Assembly: GCF_011397635.1 (NCBI RefSeq)
Contig: NC_064770.1
Location: 8,332,826-8,396,825 of the forward strand
Source: Epinephelus fuscoguttatus
Lineage: Eukaryota > Chordata > Actinopteri > Perciformes > Serranidae
DNA: 64,000 nt
Direction: 5' to 3'
Shown: positions 1 through 11,156 of the stretch, one piece after another
Position numbering within the stretch: the stretch's first letter is position 1
Layout of the letters: the number at the start of each line of letters is the position of its first letter
Translations under genes and position numbers: made by a program
The notes under the pieces: generated by a model
The model's input: only the letters and a program-made list of their open reading frames with translations
What the model was told of the DNA's origin: nothing
Database searches by the model: none

Positions 1-2
1 AC

Positions 3-347
3 TTGGAGGTAGACATGGCTGGTGGAGCTTTCATCGGTGTGGCATACAAAGGAATCGACAGAACTGGTTCCTATGAAAGCTGGCTCGGATACAATGACAA
101 GTCATGGTGTGTCAGCTGTTTTGGTCGTAACTACAAGGTATTGCATGACTGGAGAGAGACCAACATACCAATTGCCATCACATCACCCAGAGTAGGAGTG
201 TATCTGGACTGGCCAAGAGACACACTGTCTTTCTATAAAGTTACTTCTGAAAGCTTAGTCCACCTGCACACTTTCCACCACAGATTCACAGAGGCGCTCT
301 ACTCTGGTTTTTATGTACCGTACAATACATCACTGTCTCTGTGTTAG
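3..347 (+). CDS. C-terminal PRY/SPRY (B30.2) domain of a TRIM/NLRC3-like protein, partial at the window edge
   Basis: The open frame runs in from the left edge and stops with TAG at 345-347, so this is the 3' end of a final exon; no start lies inside the window. The 114 residues show the second half of a B30.2 domain: a W-x-x-x-Y strand, a 'VLHDWRET' turn, 'RVGVYLDWPRDTLSFYKV', then 'HLHTFHHRFTEALYSGFYV' and a terminal 'SLSLC'. That pattern is typical of fish TRIM16-like, fintrim and NLRC3-like proteins, where the domain binds protein ligands and often serves innate immunity. The 'GVYLDW...TLSFY' core is intact and there is no frame break, so the gene may be functional. The upstream domains (RING/B-box or NACHT) lie outside the window, so the parent family cannot be chosen. 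Codon 1 is simply the first complete codon in frame. Confidence 0.85.
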   Translation: MEVDMAGGAFIGVAYKGIDRTGSYESWLGYNDKSWCVSCFGRNYKVLHDWRETNIPIAITSPRVGVYLDWPRDTLSFYKVTSESLVHLHTFHHRFTEALYSGFYVPYNTSLSLC

Positions 348-687
348 TCTTCTAAAGACTGCAGTTACCACCTTGCAGTTCTATGCCTCTGTGAACCTGT
401 CAAGTCGCAGTTCACATCCATGTCTGTCCAGACTCATATGTCATCATGACAGAAGACAATGCTTCAACTACGGATCTTGTTGCAACAACGCTACATATTC
501 TAAAACATGGATGCTTCACACACATCTTCAACCTGGCAGCACAGTTTTATACACTCAGCATAGTTTCAAGGTGGACACCCAAGATTAGTGTCACCAGTTC
601 AGTATCTGATCAAAAGTTTCCCCTTTTGTTGTTTTTCATAAGACGTGGTGTTGAATAGTGGGCAGAAAACATTATAATGTCACAGTG
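348..687 (+). other. Presumed 3' UTR and downstream DNA of the SPRY gene
   Basis: No coding pattern is seen. The stretch directly follows the SPRY stop codon and probably contains the 3' untranslated region. No canonical AATAAA is seen before the repeat that starts near 688, so the transcript end is not defined. Confidence 0.35.
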
Positions 688-1166
688 GAGGTGACCTTTG
701 ACCTTTTGGATATAAAATATCAACACTTCATCATTTTGTCTTATTAGACACTTGTATTAAATGTTGTTAGTGCATAGTGTTTGTTTATTCTTGAGTTATG
801 GCCAAAAACATGTTTTGTGAGGTCATAGTGACCTTGACCTTTGACCACTAAATTCTAATAAGTTCATCGTTGAGTCCAAGTGAATGTGTAGAAATTCCCT
901 CAAAGCCTTCTTGAGATACAGCATGAACAAGAATGAGAGAGACACGAGACCACAGTGACTTTGACCTTTGACCCTCAACCACCAGATTTGAATCAGTTAA
1001 TTGTTGTGTCCAAGTGGATGTTCGTCCCAAAATTAAAGAACTTCGCTCAAGGTGTTCTTGAGTTATCGCATTGGACGTACAAAAAGATGGACTGATGAAT
1101 GGACAGATGGACAACCTGAAGATATAATGCCTCTGGCCACAGCTGTTGCAGGCATGGAGTCCTAAA
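688..1166 (+). repeat. Teleost dispersed repeat made of about 3 degenerate tandem units
   Basis: Three related units start near 691, 829 and 956. Each opens with TGACC(TT)TGACC-type motifs followed by 'AGTCCAAGTG' and an 'ATTCCCTCAAAG...TTGAG' block. The 3' end reads 'ATAATGCCTCTGGCCACAGC'. I recognise this as a very common fish interspersed repeat; I cannot give a secure database name. The first unit contains a perfect DR1 motif, TGACCTTTGACCT, at 692-704. Confidence 0.7.
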
Positions 1167-1334
1167 AAGTCAATACAAGTAAATACAAGCTTTGTTTCCA
1201 CTGAGGGAAATAGTTTCAGCTTTTGAAAACACCCCCATTTTCACAGGTAACTTAGCCTGTCCCCCCGCTGCAGGAAATAATGGATTAATCCTGGAAAGCT
1301 GTTGATGTAGCACTTTTCTCCTTATGAAAGTAAC

Positions 1335-1421
1335 ACGGTGATTATTCGACTAATGAGAATTTGGTCGGACGAGAGCATAGCGACCAAATATAGACTAGTC
1401 GACCAGGAGACTACAGCCCTA
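1335..1421 (-). mobile_element. Terminal fragment of a hAT-like nonautonomous element
   Basis: Read on the minus strand it starts TAGGGCTGTAGTCTCC and continues with 'GGTCGACTAGTC' and 'TTAGTCGAATAATCACC', the subterminal pattern of fish hAT MITEs. The plus-strand end is CAGCCCTA at 1414-1421. The opposite terminus is not seen. Sequence at about 1590-1625 ('TTAAATTGCGCGATTAATGG') looks like hAT interior, so the copy may be broken or rearranged. Confidence 0.5.
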
Positions 1422-1994
1422 CAAATTTGGCATGGACGTGGAAGAGTCTGGTTAATAATTCCACTAACACAAACGAAATGAGCAGATGACAATGCTGCAT
1501 GTAAAACAACTGTGTAGTTTCCACAGCTCCGCTCCCTCTGCCCCTCTCCTTCTCCAGATACACACAGGTGACGGTCAGTCAGAGACTTTTCACATTTAAA
1601 TTGCGCGATTAATGGAGGTTCTTTAACTATTTCGCTACCAAGTGGGCGAAATATGGAAAGAATACAATAAAGAATTGTAGAAAAAGAGAGGATTAAAAGA
1701 TTCGACTTCAAGAGAGGGACGATTCAAAGGCAGTGTGCAAATTCAGATTCTGTGTGAAATATGTACTCATCATTCAGATCTTGTTCAGCATACCAGCACT
1801 GTTACAGTGAAAGTAAAATGGCTCATTATATGCAACTTCTTTACTTTCATTTTCATTCATTCATTATTTTTTTCCATGTTTTGGGTCGGCTAGTTGGTTT
1901 GGAAGAATTCAAGGGCAGTAAATATCATGTATTTGTAAAGTAATTTTGAAATGGTTGCTTATGAAATGCTGATAAGTCCATGCATATACTGCAT

Positions 1995-1996
<2 letters not shown>
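1422..1996. other. No gene seen; possible hAT interior debris
   Basis: No convincing coding segment. The part from about 1590 to 1700 may be displaced hAT-element interior. The rest is AT-rich unassigned DNA. Confidence 0.4.

Positions 1997-2030
<34 letters not shown>
1997..2030. repeat. (TA)n microsatellite
   Basis: An uninterrupted TA dinucleotide run of about 17 units. Confidence 0.95.
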
Positions 2031-2034
<4 letters not shown>

Positions 2035-4321
2035 GACAGATTAACTAATACAGTGGCCTCTAGCTATAGGTTGTCATTTTCCTGCCAAACAATGCAAACA
2101 TTCCATAAACATTCCGCATTTTCTATCACTTCCAGAGTGAGCAAGTACCTTGTTGCCGGTATAAAAACAAAAATTGTGGAAAGAGGTATGTTGAACTGCA
2201 CTCTGTTTTGGTAGTTTTGCTGAAAAAGTCAACTTTGTTCATTTGCAGAATGAGGGAAATTTAGTGTTAATATTGAGATTTAGTGTTAATATTCAGAATT
2301 TCTTTTATTTATTTATTTTTTTAATCATACAGTCCAGATGTAAAAACTATTATCCAACACTTAAGGGCACTTGCCCCAGGATATTTATTTTTTATATTAA
2401 GATTTGGACTTCTAGCAAGATGGTCATGATGGCTCAATGGATATGTTCTGTTTTGGACACAATATTCTTCCAAATTAGCGTTAGTGTATTTTAATATTCA
2501 GAATTTTGCTTCGACAAGCTCTCTCTTTTTTGACCATACACCTGTTTGCATCTCATAACGTTGTGACTATTCATTCCCACTCCGAATTCCCCAGATCCAC
2601 TTTGTGTGAACAAATCCAACACCATCAAGTTGCGGGAGAGAACCACGGAGAACTAATGTTAGATTACGGAGTATGATTTGGAAAAATTGATACCAAAGAC
2701 AGTTTTGTTCATTCACAAAAACTTTGTGGTGGTCAAATTAATTGCAGTATGCAAAACATTCAGGCTAAAAGTTACAGACTTACAGCAACAGCTTCCAAAA
2801 AAAAATATTTTAAGAAAAAAAAAATTCTAAAAAGCATTCAAGATTTTGGTAAATTTAATATATTATTTTGTTGGCATAAATGGCATCTCATTTGCTGAGG
2901 AGCACATTATATGACTTGTTTAGGACTGAAAACTGAAAGTTTAAGACTTGGGAATTGACTTGGGACTTGAGTGCAAAGTCATGAGGCTTACTCATGACAT
3001 GCAAAACAATGACTTGGCTCCACATCTGTCAATTAAGTCTTCAGAACTATTAAGACCACATAAAATTCATTGGCTACAGTCAGTTAAAGCCAGGTGACAT
3101 AATGCCCACAATGTACTGTTGCCAGTCCACAGGATTACAGCTCCTCACATCGCAAAAACAACCAGACAGAAACATTAGATGCAGTGATGAGTTGACACGG
3201 TTGTATGAAGCTTTGGGTCTTTCTTTCTATTTGTGGTCCCTGGAAAGTGGGAATTTTGAGGATATCCACATATTAAAACCTGCATAAAGAGTTTGAGGTT
3301 TATTGCAAAGGAGAACAAATTGTTATGTTCAGTTTTATTTAAAATGATGGCAAACACTTTGTGTGGTCACTGTGATGATTCAGGAAAATTTTGAAAAGAG
3401 ATCTAAATTCAAACAGTGAAGAGGATATATTGAAACACAGTAGCTGACACTGCTGGGTCAGTCAAAGAGACCGTAGACAAATTTACACATTACAGAATTA
3501 TATAAAGGTAATTCTATCCGCCAGTTACACTTCAGAGAGCAGGTACATTTCTTCATTTAATGTGGGATTGTTCTTTGGTTTCTCCTTTCTGGAAACAAGT
3601 AAGAAACAAGTCTCACCACCTGATCAAACTAGCACTTGGCTTGTATTGGAGGGCTTTACCGTGCTACAAGAATTGTTCTCCACCATTGCAAGAGTCAGAC
3701 AAAGCCTCATTCTGATGAATAGTTAATGTTAATGATGGACATTACTTCTTCTCTAATCACAGGAACTAATAATTACCAAGGTGAGTTTTTTGATGCCAGG
3801 TCCCAATTTTTTTTATGTATAAAGACAGAAGCATGGCATGATGAAAATACTGCTGCTATGTTATATTTATGTTGTATTCTAGGTTAACTACTGTATGTAC
3901 CCAGATTTGTTTGGTTTTGATCTACATTTGTTATTCAAAAAGTTATTATCACATCTTTGATGAAGGCTATTTGTTCAAAGGGGCTGAATTAAATGATGTA
4001 ATTGTGCAACATATTACAGTAACATATAAATAAATGCATTGTACAAAAAAGTCTACGTGCAAAATACTTTTGTGCCTTAATATTGGTGTAGGTTGGATGC
4101 AGTGACACTGTAGGCTTCATGGTCCATGTTTATCAGACATTTCATAAAAGTCTTAAAAAATTAAGATGAACAATGTCACCTACGACAACATTAAGGGTAT
4201 ATCAATTCAGAGTCTGATACAGATTGTCTGCAGATGGTTCTCAGCATGGAAGTGGGAGGCTAACAGGGTAACAGTGCTGACAGAGGTAACTGTTAACCTA
4301 GGGGGGGCTGGAGAGTGACAC
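2031..4321. other. Unassigned AT-rich intergenic DNA
   Basis: No open frame here resembles a known domain. Short poly-A runs occur near 2798 and 2816. Nothing else with clear structure was recognised. Confidence 0.5.
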
Positions 4322-5535
4322 TAGGCCCGTTTCCACTGAAGAAGTTCCTGGTACTATTTGGGGGGCAGGAACTACTACATGAACGTCCTCTCGCTCGGCC
4401 CTCTCAACCACATTGTCTCCACTGAGAGAGCAGAGTAGGAGGAAGGTTCCTGTAAAATTACCGGGCTCCGGATGTGACGTAATTATTGCGCGACCATTTT
4501 GACCGGGGCGGCGTAGGGACATAGTTAGCTGTTAGCCGTTAGCGGTGTCTGTATTAACTCAATAACTCAATAAACGGCCCGTGAAAAAAATATTTTTTCC
4601 AGCGGATGTCTTAGTTACAACATGATTGAGCTAACTGGAGTAGTTTCATTTTGTATCCGACAACGGGAGGCTTTTAACAGATGACGTCCTGATGTTAGCT
4701 TTGCTGCTCCTGTTAGCTGTCAGCTGGGAACTGCCCACTGGTTCGACAGCCCATTGGTTCAACATCCCATTGTTCCGACAATATTAAACTCATTGTTCTG
4801 AAGTCCGTTCCGAAATCATCATGATGCCCTGTGGTTAAGGTCTGGTTAGGTTTAGGCACAAAAACCACTTGGTTAGGGTCAGGAAAAGATCATGGTGTGG
4901 GTTAAAATGAAAAAGAAAGTGACAAACATAAGCCGTGAGCCTGCTCCACCTCAAACTGGTCGCGGCGCACCATACGCCCGCTGCGAGCCGTTCAGCACCG
5001 CGGACAGTCGGACTAATGAGATGACGAACCAATGGGCTGTCGAACCAATGACATGGACCCCTGTCAGCTGCAGCCACTGATGCTTTCTAGACATCGTGAT
5101 TTCCCAAAACTGAATAAATACCACACATAGCAACACAAAACTGCTATGCTAGCTCAATCATGTTGTAACTAAGATATCTGCTGGAAAAAAAAATTTTTCA
5201 CGGACCGTATATTGAGTTACTGAGTTATTACAGACACCGCTAACGGCTAACGGCTAACAGATAACGGTTAGCCCAGCTAATCTACGATAACCATAGTAAT
5301 TACAAAACGTCACATCCCGCCTTGAGTATATCCAATCAGCACCAAGTAACCCCCAAGCCCCAGCCAGGAGTCTCTTGGGGCCGTTCTGAGTACCTACTCC
5401 AAGGCAAGGACTTGTTTAGCCCCTGTAAAAGTTCCAGAACTCTGTCCTTCAGGGGTGGTTCCTGCGGTGGAGACACGCACCAACGGCCCTGGCCCCGTAA
5501 ATTTACCCCGAAGTTCCTGCGGTGGAACGGGCCTA
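4322..5535. mobile_element. Foldback DNA element with long terminal inverted repeats, flanked by TA
   Basis: The left end is TAGGCCCGTTTCCACTGAAG and the right end, read in reverse, is TAGGCCCGTTCCACCGCAGG. The arms stay complementary for several hundred bases. For example, the 'GTTAGCCGTTAGCGGTGTC' block near 4533 is mirrored by 'GACACCGCTAACGGCTAAC' near 5234, and 'ACATGATTGAGCTA' near 4620 is mirrored by 'TAGCTCAATCATGT' near 5151. No transposase is present. A TA lies at both ends, consistent with a 2-bp target duplication, but the superfamily is not certain. The centre is occupied by a second element (4739-5047). Confidence 0.75.
4739..5047. mobile_element. Nested inverted-repeat element inside the foldback element
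   Basis: The ends are a perfect 22-bp inverted repeat at 4739-4760 and 5026-5047, beginning TGGTTCGACAGCCCATTGG. The interior carries the fish motif 'GGTTAGGTTTAGGCACAAA...CTTGGTTAGGGTCAGGAAAAG' (about 4846-4890), also found near 33.7, 35.8 and 37.1 kb. The terminal motif recurs internally at 4754-4776 in altered form. No coding capacity. Confidence 0.7.
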
Positions 5536-5944
5536 TATGTAGTGGGTGGGAATGTCGTTATCACGAGTAACTGCCATATGAGCAAGAGCAGCAGCAATAA
5601 ACTAGCCAGTGGGATACACACACAGGGACTCACATGCAGAGAGATGCATAGACCAAGGGACAGTGTACCAAAACAACAAACTGAGCAGCTCACTGAACAA
5701 CACAGAGTATGTGGCTTCACCATCTGCTCAGGACACCATTACATCACTATATCTTTACATAGCAAATAGTTGTTTGCTGCTGTATTAATGCTCTGAATGT
5801 GGCATACACAAGGCTGCCCCTGACCAAACTGGGGCCCCAAGCGAAATTTTACTACTGCTACCACTATTAGTACTGGTCTGGTAGTACTACTACTACTTCT
5901 ACTAATATTAACAAAAAACTACTACTATTGCTATCTATTATTGC
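5536..5944. other. Unassigned DNA between repeats
   Basis: No gene pattern. The stretch becomes rich in ACT/ATT triplets from about 5850, leading into the ATT microsatellite. Confidence 0.4.
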
Positions 5945-5981
5945 ATTATTATTATTATTATTATTATTATCATTACTATTA

Positions 5982-6015
<34 letters not shown>
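5945..6015. repeat. (ATT)n microsatellite, imperfect
   Basis: About 70 bases of ATT triplets broken by a few ATC/ACT units. Confidence 0.95.
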
Positions 6016-6245
6016 GTACAGACTACAGTCCTAAGAAAACATACTAATTCAGGATCAAACAGACTGATATTTCAAACTTTACAGTCAAGTTTAGTTCCCT
6101 CTGTCAACAAATGCATCAGTTACACACTCATTTCAATCAGTATTTCCCTCTCTCCTCAAAAGCTGACTGTTATGAATCAAATTCACCAACAGATGGCGAC
6201 ATTTACCTCCATATAAATCGTCAAAAACTTAAATTAACAACATAA

Positions 6246-6303
6246 ATTGATAGGCTATAAACTTTAGCTAATATATATTGGCTAAAGTTTATAGCCTATC
6301 AAT
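6246..6303. repeat. Perfect 23-bp hairpin with a 12-nt AT loop
   Basis: The arm ATTGATAGGCTATAAACTTTAGC (6246-6268, given here as 'ATTGATAGG' to 'CTTTAGC') is exactly complementary to 6281-6303. The loop is TAATATATATTG. No transposon end or gene explains it. Confidence 0.9.
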
Positions 6304-6830
6304 ATATACGACCACCAGCTGGTCATTTTACCACTCCTTTTCATCAGAGGTGAATACATAGGGCGTTAACAAGATATTCAATAAATGTTAATCAGGGCCA
6401 CTGGAAAAAAAAAATTCTCCAGTCTAGACAGAGATTCCTATCTAATGAGTAGCAGCTTAGGTGTTTGTGCGACAAAGTTTTATTTCAACAACATACCCAC
6501 CTTCAAGTGAAGCACGAGCTTCCTGTTGTTTTGCCCTTTTTTTCCCTCTTGCTCGCTCCTGACTCGTGGCGTCTTTTGGACGACATGTCGACAACTCTTC
6601 ACCTGCTGCAGCTCTGCAAGTGCCTGCCAGCGCACCCCTCTGATTGGTCAGATATCGAGTGCTGTCAATCATTGCAGTTTAGGGAGGGGCAGGCCTGGGC
6701 ATACAGCTCCTTTAAAACATACAGTACCTTCCAACTGGTACTTTGGACTTGAAAAGCAGTCCACTAGGTGGAGCTCACTGATTTAGAGAGGAAAACACCT
6801 TAACTCTCTACTGGCTGTGATGTGATGCTG
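6304..6830. other. Unassigned DNA, locally GC-richer
   Basis: No supported gene. 6470-6780 is GC-richer than its surroundings and ends 'AGCAGTCCACTAGGTGGAGC', a pattern often seen in fish repeats. It may be an old transposon remnant. Confidence 0.35.
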
Positions 6831-6859
6831 TGGTGGTGGTGGTGGTGTGTGTGTGTGTT
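6831..6859. repeat. (TGG)n-(TG)n compound microsatellite
   Basis: A TGG run passes directly into a TG run. Confidence 0.9.
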
Positions 6860-9800
6860 TGAGACATAAAAGACAAAACATCTAAACTCAGGATGCAGCA
6901 AAAGAAATACTATGTGAATTGCTGTCTAAGGGACAGCACCAGCATTCAAGCATTTCTAGCCCATTTAGTCACATTAATTGCATACTCTGTACTTTACTGC
7001 TGCTGCAGTGTTTTAGATGGAACAGTTTTCCTTATGAAACTTATGAAAATTTGTTTGGTGAGTTTGGTGATTAGTCCCCATGAAAATCACAATTGTTCTT
7101 GTTGTTTGTTGTAAATTTTACTTCTATGGTGATATTGTATGGTTGTGATATACACTATAATTGAAGTATTGAAGTGTTGAATCAGCTGTTTTATCGATGT
7201 TTTTACTTCTCTCCTTCAATAATAAGTATGGGTAAGTATTTAATGGAGATTAACATAATTCAGGCACTAAATGTGTTATTTCGATTTAAAATAGTTTTGG
7301 CCCCAAAAGAAGAAGAACGAAATGATTCAAACTTCCATTAAGCTGATGCTGAGAATACTGTTGAAATTCGGATTTTGAATTTGTTTTCCAGTCCAGAAAA
7401 GTTTAACTGACCCTCGACCATTACTGAACCACAGTGGTACAACTGGGCTCTAAATATTTCTTTCGTGAAGTTTGAAGAGGAGCTGTGCTTACACATTGCC
7501 TGTTAATTCGAGCTTGTTATAGACTGACCTGGCTGAAACAGCAACCTGTTCCTGTTTAAATCTGCACACATTTTCTAAGCTTCCAGTTTTTTAACCAGTG
7601 ACTGCTGATTTCTTCCCCTCTTATTGAACTGTTGCTCAGAGGGATCTTTGTCTCTTCCAGCTGTCAGTCTGGTTGAACCATTGTACAGCATTTTGTTCTC
7701 CATGTACAAAACAAACCCTTCATACAAAATATCTATTTGTAAAGAGGACTTTCTACAGTCTAAAGGCATTAAAGATTATTCAAACATATAGAGTAGTCCT
7801 CTCAGACATCTGGGTGGACTCAATCAAGCTTCTATAGCAGGTGATTATAAACTTTGTGATATTTGACTAACCACACAATTTAACTCAACAACAATAATGG
7901 ATTAAGAAACTCAAGTAGGCTGAGGTAAGTTTAAAGTCTTTTGGATGCTAATGGAAACCTGCCTAGAAAACATTTACAACCTTACAACATGTTTGGGAAC
8001 AGGGTCAGCACTATTGTAAATAAACTATCCTCACGAAGAAAATGCAGTATTTGAGAAATTATCTCATAAGAGGCAAAACTCTGAGTGTAAATCATTTTTA
8101 AAGAATTTTTTTTTTTTTTTTTAAAAATCAATCATGGGGACTTGTTCATATATCCAAATCTGAAGTTGATGCTTGATTTAATTGATTTGTTTTTTTGTTT
8201 TTTTTCTTGAACATGTTTGTATTACTTACGTGACAATTAAATATCTGAAGGATTTTTTTTCAGGTTTAGTTGTTTTCAGGGAAAAAATATTAAACATGAA
8301 ACTATGTGAATGTCATCACAATAATGTATGATTCATCCATGAATGAGGACTGAAGGTTAAGATGAGGACCAATAAAGGGACTAAATCAAGGATTACACAA
8401 CAACAGTTTTGATTTCTTTTAGGTGACATGATTGCACTACTTCTCTCTGTCTGTATGATTTGTGAAATACATTGTAAAAGACTGAATCATTGCTCTGTTA
8501 CTATAAGATTTTGGTATGTCTCTGTCCATGCACACAATGCTGTACCAAAGCATCTCAAATCTAATTTGTGTTAATTTATAATTTATTATTCATCCAAATG
8601 GAGGCTGACGACAGTGCAGATTTTTCTACACCAGGTGATATTATTATTTCTAATTTCTTTGTAGTTTTTTTTCTAAGAAGAACCTGAGTATTGCTGCAGT
8701 ATTGAAGAACCTTGTAGAAATGTTGTTTTTGTTTGTTTCTTGGGAGGCATTTCATAAATAAAACAGGGTTAAACATATTAAACATTTGGCACACACAGAA
8801 TATAATAACAAAACTGTACAATAAAACACAAACAATACTTTGAATCTGTACCAGCCAGGTGCCAGGTTGGTGTCATTAAGCCTGGACAGTAACCACAGAG
8901 GACATCAGGACTATCAGACAGAAGAGGTGGCTCCTCTTTAATTCAATCCATCGATTAGATAATTCAGTCAGAGCAGGATAATGAAATCCCTCAAGTTGAC
9001 TGTAATTCTCTCCAACTGTCTCTTCTCATATATTTCTCTCTTTATCTTCTGTTATCTGTCCATCGGCCTCCTCTTTCTCTCTCAGACGCCCGCTTAGGTT
9101 TTGACCTCCATGTTTGTGTTCGTAAACTAGATTATGGTAAAATTCCATCAACACAAAGAGAACACTGCTGTATGCCTGAACTATTATAATCAAACTATAA
9201 TTTCTTGAATTTCATATTGATGCCTCCTTTCCCCCTCTCTGTAACACCTGGCAACACCACATTTTATCTCTAAACTGATTAGCATTTGCATTTCTATATT
9301 TCCTTCCTTGAAAGCCGCCCTTGCCAACATATCCACTATCTTATCCAGAGTTGCTGCTACCCATTTGGGTGCCCTAAGCACAAATGCTTTGTTGTGCAAA
9401 AAACTGACTGTATTTATGACTGCAATTTAACCTAAAAGCTCAAGTGCACTGCTGGATGAGCTCACGCCCCCTTTGTGCTGTGTACGCTGAACCAGCAGCA
9501 GCACAGCTCAAACTGTGTAGTGTCTGAAAGGACCATAACTGGGAGAGGTAATACAATACGTATGATTATGATTATGATTGATGATGATAATATTTGGCTG
9601 TTTTGGGGCTCCCTACAGCACTGGTGCCCTAGGCACAACACATGATGCCTGTAGTGGCGGCACTGCCCCCCACCCCTCACCCCTACATGTGGTGTGACCC
9701 ACAGAAATTTTACCTGACCTCCCTAATTTGTCATGAATGTGACTGAGTGAAGGACTTCATATATGAAGCTTGTATGAACCACAGACCTCATTTCAGGCAT

Positions 9801-10022
9801 CTGACCTGAAACGCATTTAAACAATCCACTGACTCTGAGACAAGGGAAGCGGGAGTGCTAAAATGCTAACTCATTCCCAGGCTTTAGGGCTCATTCCTGA
9901 ACCACTCTGTTGATGGCTGTTTGAATGAAAATACCTTACATTTAGGGCAAAGGATGAGTCTGAGCATACACTGTCAAATCTCACAAGTTGATTTTACAAA
10001 AAAAAATTTTGACAAGGGTAAG

Positions 10023-10024
<2 letters not shown>
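6860..10024. other. Unassigned AT-rich intergenic DNA
   Basis: More than 3 kb with no domain-like open frame on either strand. It holds short poly-T and poly-A runs near 8105-8125. 9340-9680 has scattered phrases such as 'GGTGCCCTA(A/G)GCACAA' that occur twice (about 9369 and 9625), suggesting a degenerate dispersed repeat. Confidence 0.45.
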
Positions 10025-10062
<38 letters not shown>

Positions 10063-10090
10063 TATGTGCACACACATATATATGTAGTAT
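10025..10090. repeat. (TA)n microsatellite with a mixed CA/TA tail
   Basis: A pure TA run to about 10056 is followed by TATATGTGCACACACATATATA, itself a palindromic segment. Confidence 0.9.
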
Positions 10091-10820
10091 ATATAATAAA
10101 GTTGTGTTGTACTTTATATCTAATTGTTAAGCTTGAATTAAAATTTTGTGTGTGTTTTTTTTGTGTATACTAAATTGCGAAACTGTTGCTACTTAAAAAT
10201 GACCAGTGTTATGAACTTGTTCTTTCTAAGTGTTAGTAACTTAAGTAAATAAGGTTAGTGTGAGTTAACTGAACATTTGTGTTTACACGGTAGAATTTAG
10301 GAAACTGATTGTCTGAGATAAATAAAGTAAGCACAACAAAGAATGATTAGTTTGCATGATTATTTTTTAAATTGAACCAAATGTCTAGTATCTTACATAT
10401 TAAAAAAATCCTTATTCTGTTCTTACGTTTTTGCTTGTTTTGATGCTTTTCCTTGGATTTATTTATTTATATATTGTTACTTTCCTCAACCTCTGGATTC
10501 ACTTGGGGACATTACACAGTTAAAACTCCCATCTTCTGCAACTCTATGTGGCTTCTGACTCACCTGCACCCATGGTCCAACTGGAAACAAAAATTTGGCC
10601 TTAGCATTGTTCCTCTGAACTGGTCCCGTTGCTATCTGTTACCCTCTTATTTTATTTGTCAGAAATAAAACGTTCTCCTGTTAAATGGGGAAAAAAGAAT
10701 CTGAGTCTCACACAGTGATTATTTACTTCCCACCCACCCCTTCTACAAATGTCAAACCTGCAGGGTTAAATGTTCCACAGTGACCTTTTCCATGAAAAAC
10801 AAGTTTTCATCAACTGTGAT
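10091..10820. other. Unassigned DNA
   Basis: No gene pattern recognised. AT-rich with short T and A runs. Confidence 0.45.
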
Positions 10821-10945
10821 TTTTTTTTTCTCATTTGACCCCCCCCCCCCTTCTCTTCCTCTTCCTTCAGCTCCTCCTCCTCCCACACCCTCCTACTCTT
10901 CCTCGTTATCCTGCACCTCTTCCTCCTCCTTCTTGTTTCACGTTT
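10821..10945. repeat. Pyrimidine-rich low-complexity tract including poly-C
   Basis: A T9 run, a C12 run near 10839-10850, then CTTCCT/CTCCTC repeats. The open frames across it on both strands are composition artefacts (Pro/Ser/Glu/Lys-rich). Confidence 0.85.
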
Positions 10946-11026
10946 TTGTTGTTGTTGGCACTCAGTCACTTTTACACTGACAAAAAGAACAGAGGGAGTC
11001 ATCACACTCATTACTTGTCACAGCGG

Positions 11027-11156
11027 GCAGCACACACACACACATACATCCTTGTACTTCTGTCTCTATGAGGACCCTACTCATTCCCCTTACCCTAACC
11101 TTAACCATCACAATTAAACGCTTAACCCCAATTGTTACCCTAACCCTAACCCTAAC
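11027..11156. repeat. (CA)n followed by a repeat ending in telomere-like CCCTAA units
   Basis: A short CA run (about 11031-11043) is followed by 'TATGAGGACCCTACTCATTC' and degenerate CCTTAACC units. These end in three exact CCCTAA units at 11136-11156. The 'GAGGACCCT...CCCTAACCCTAAC' arrangement is a common fish dispersed repeat. Confidence 0.6.

Noticed and set aside
1322..1711. 129-codon minus-strand frame
   Set aside because: Crosses hAT element terminal sequence and shows no domain.
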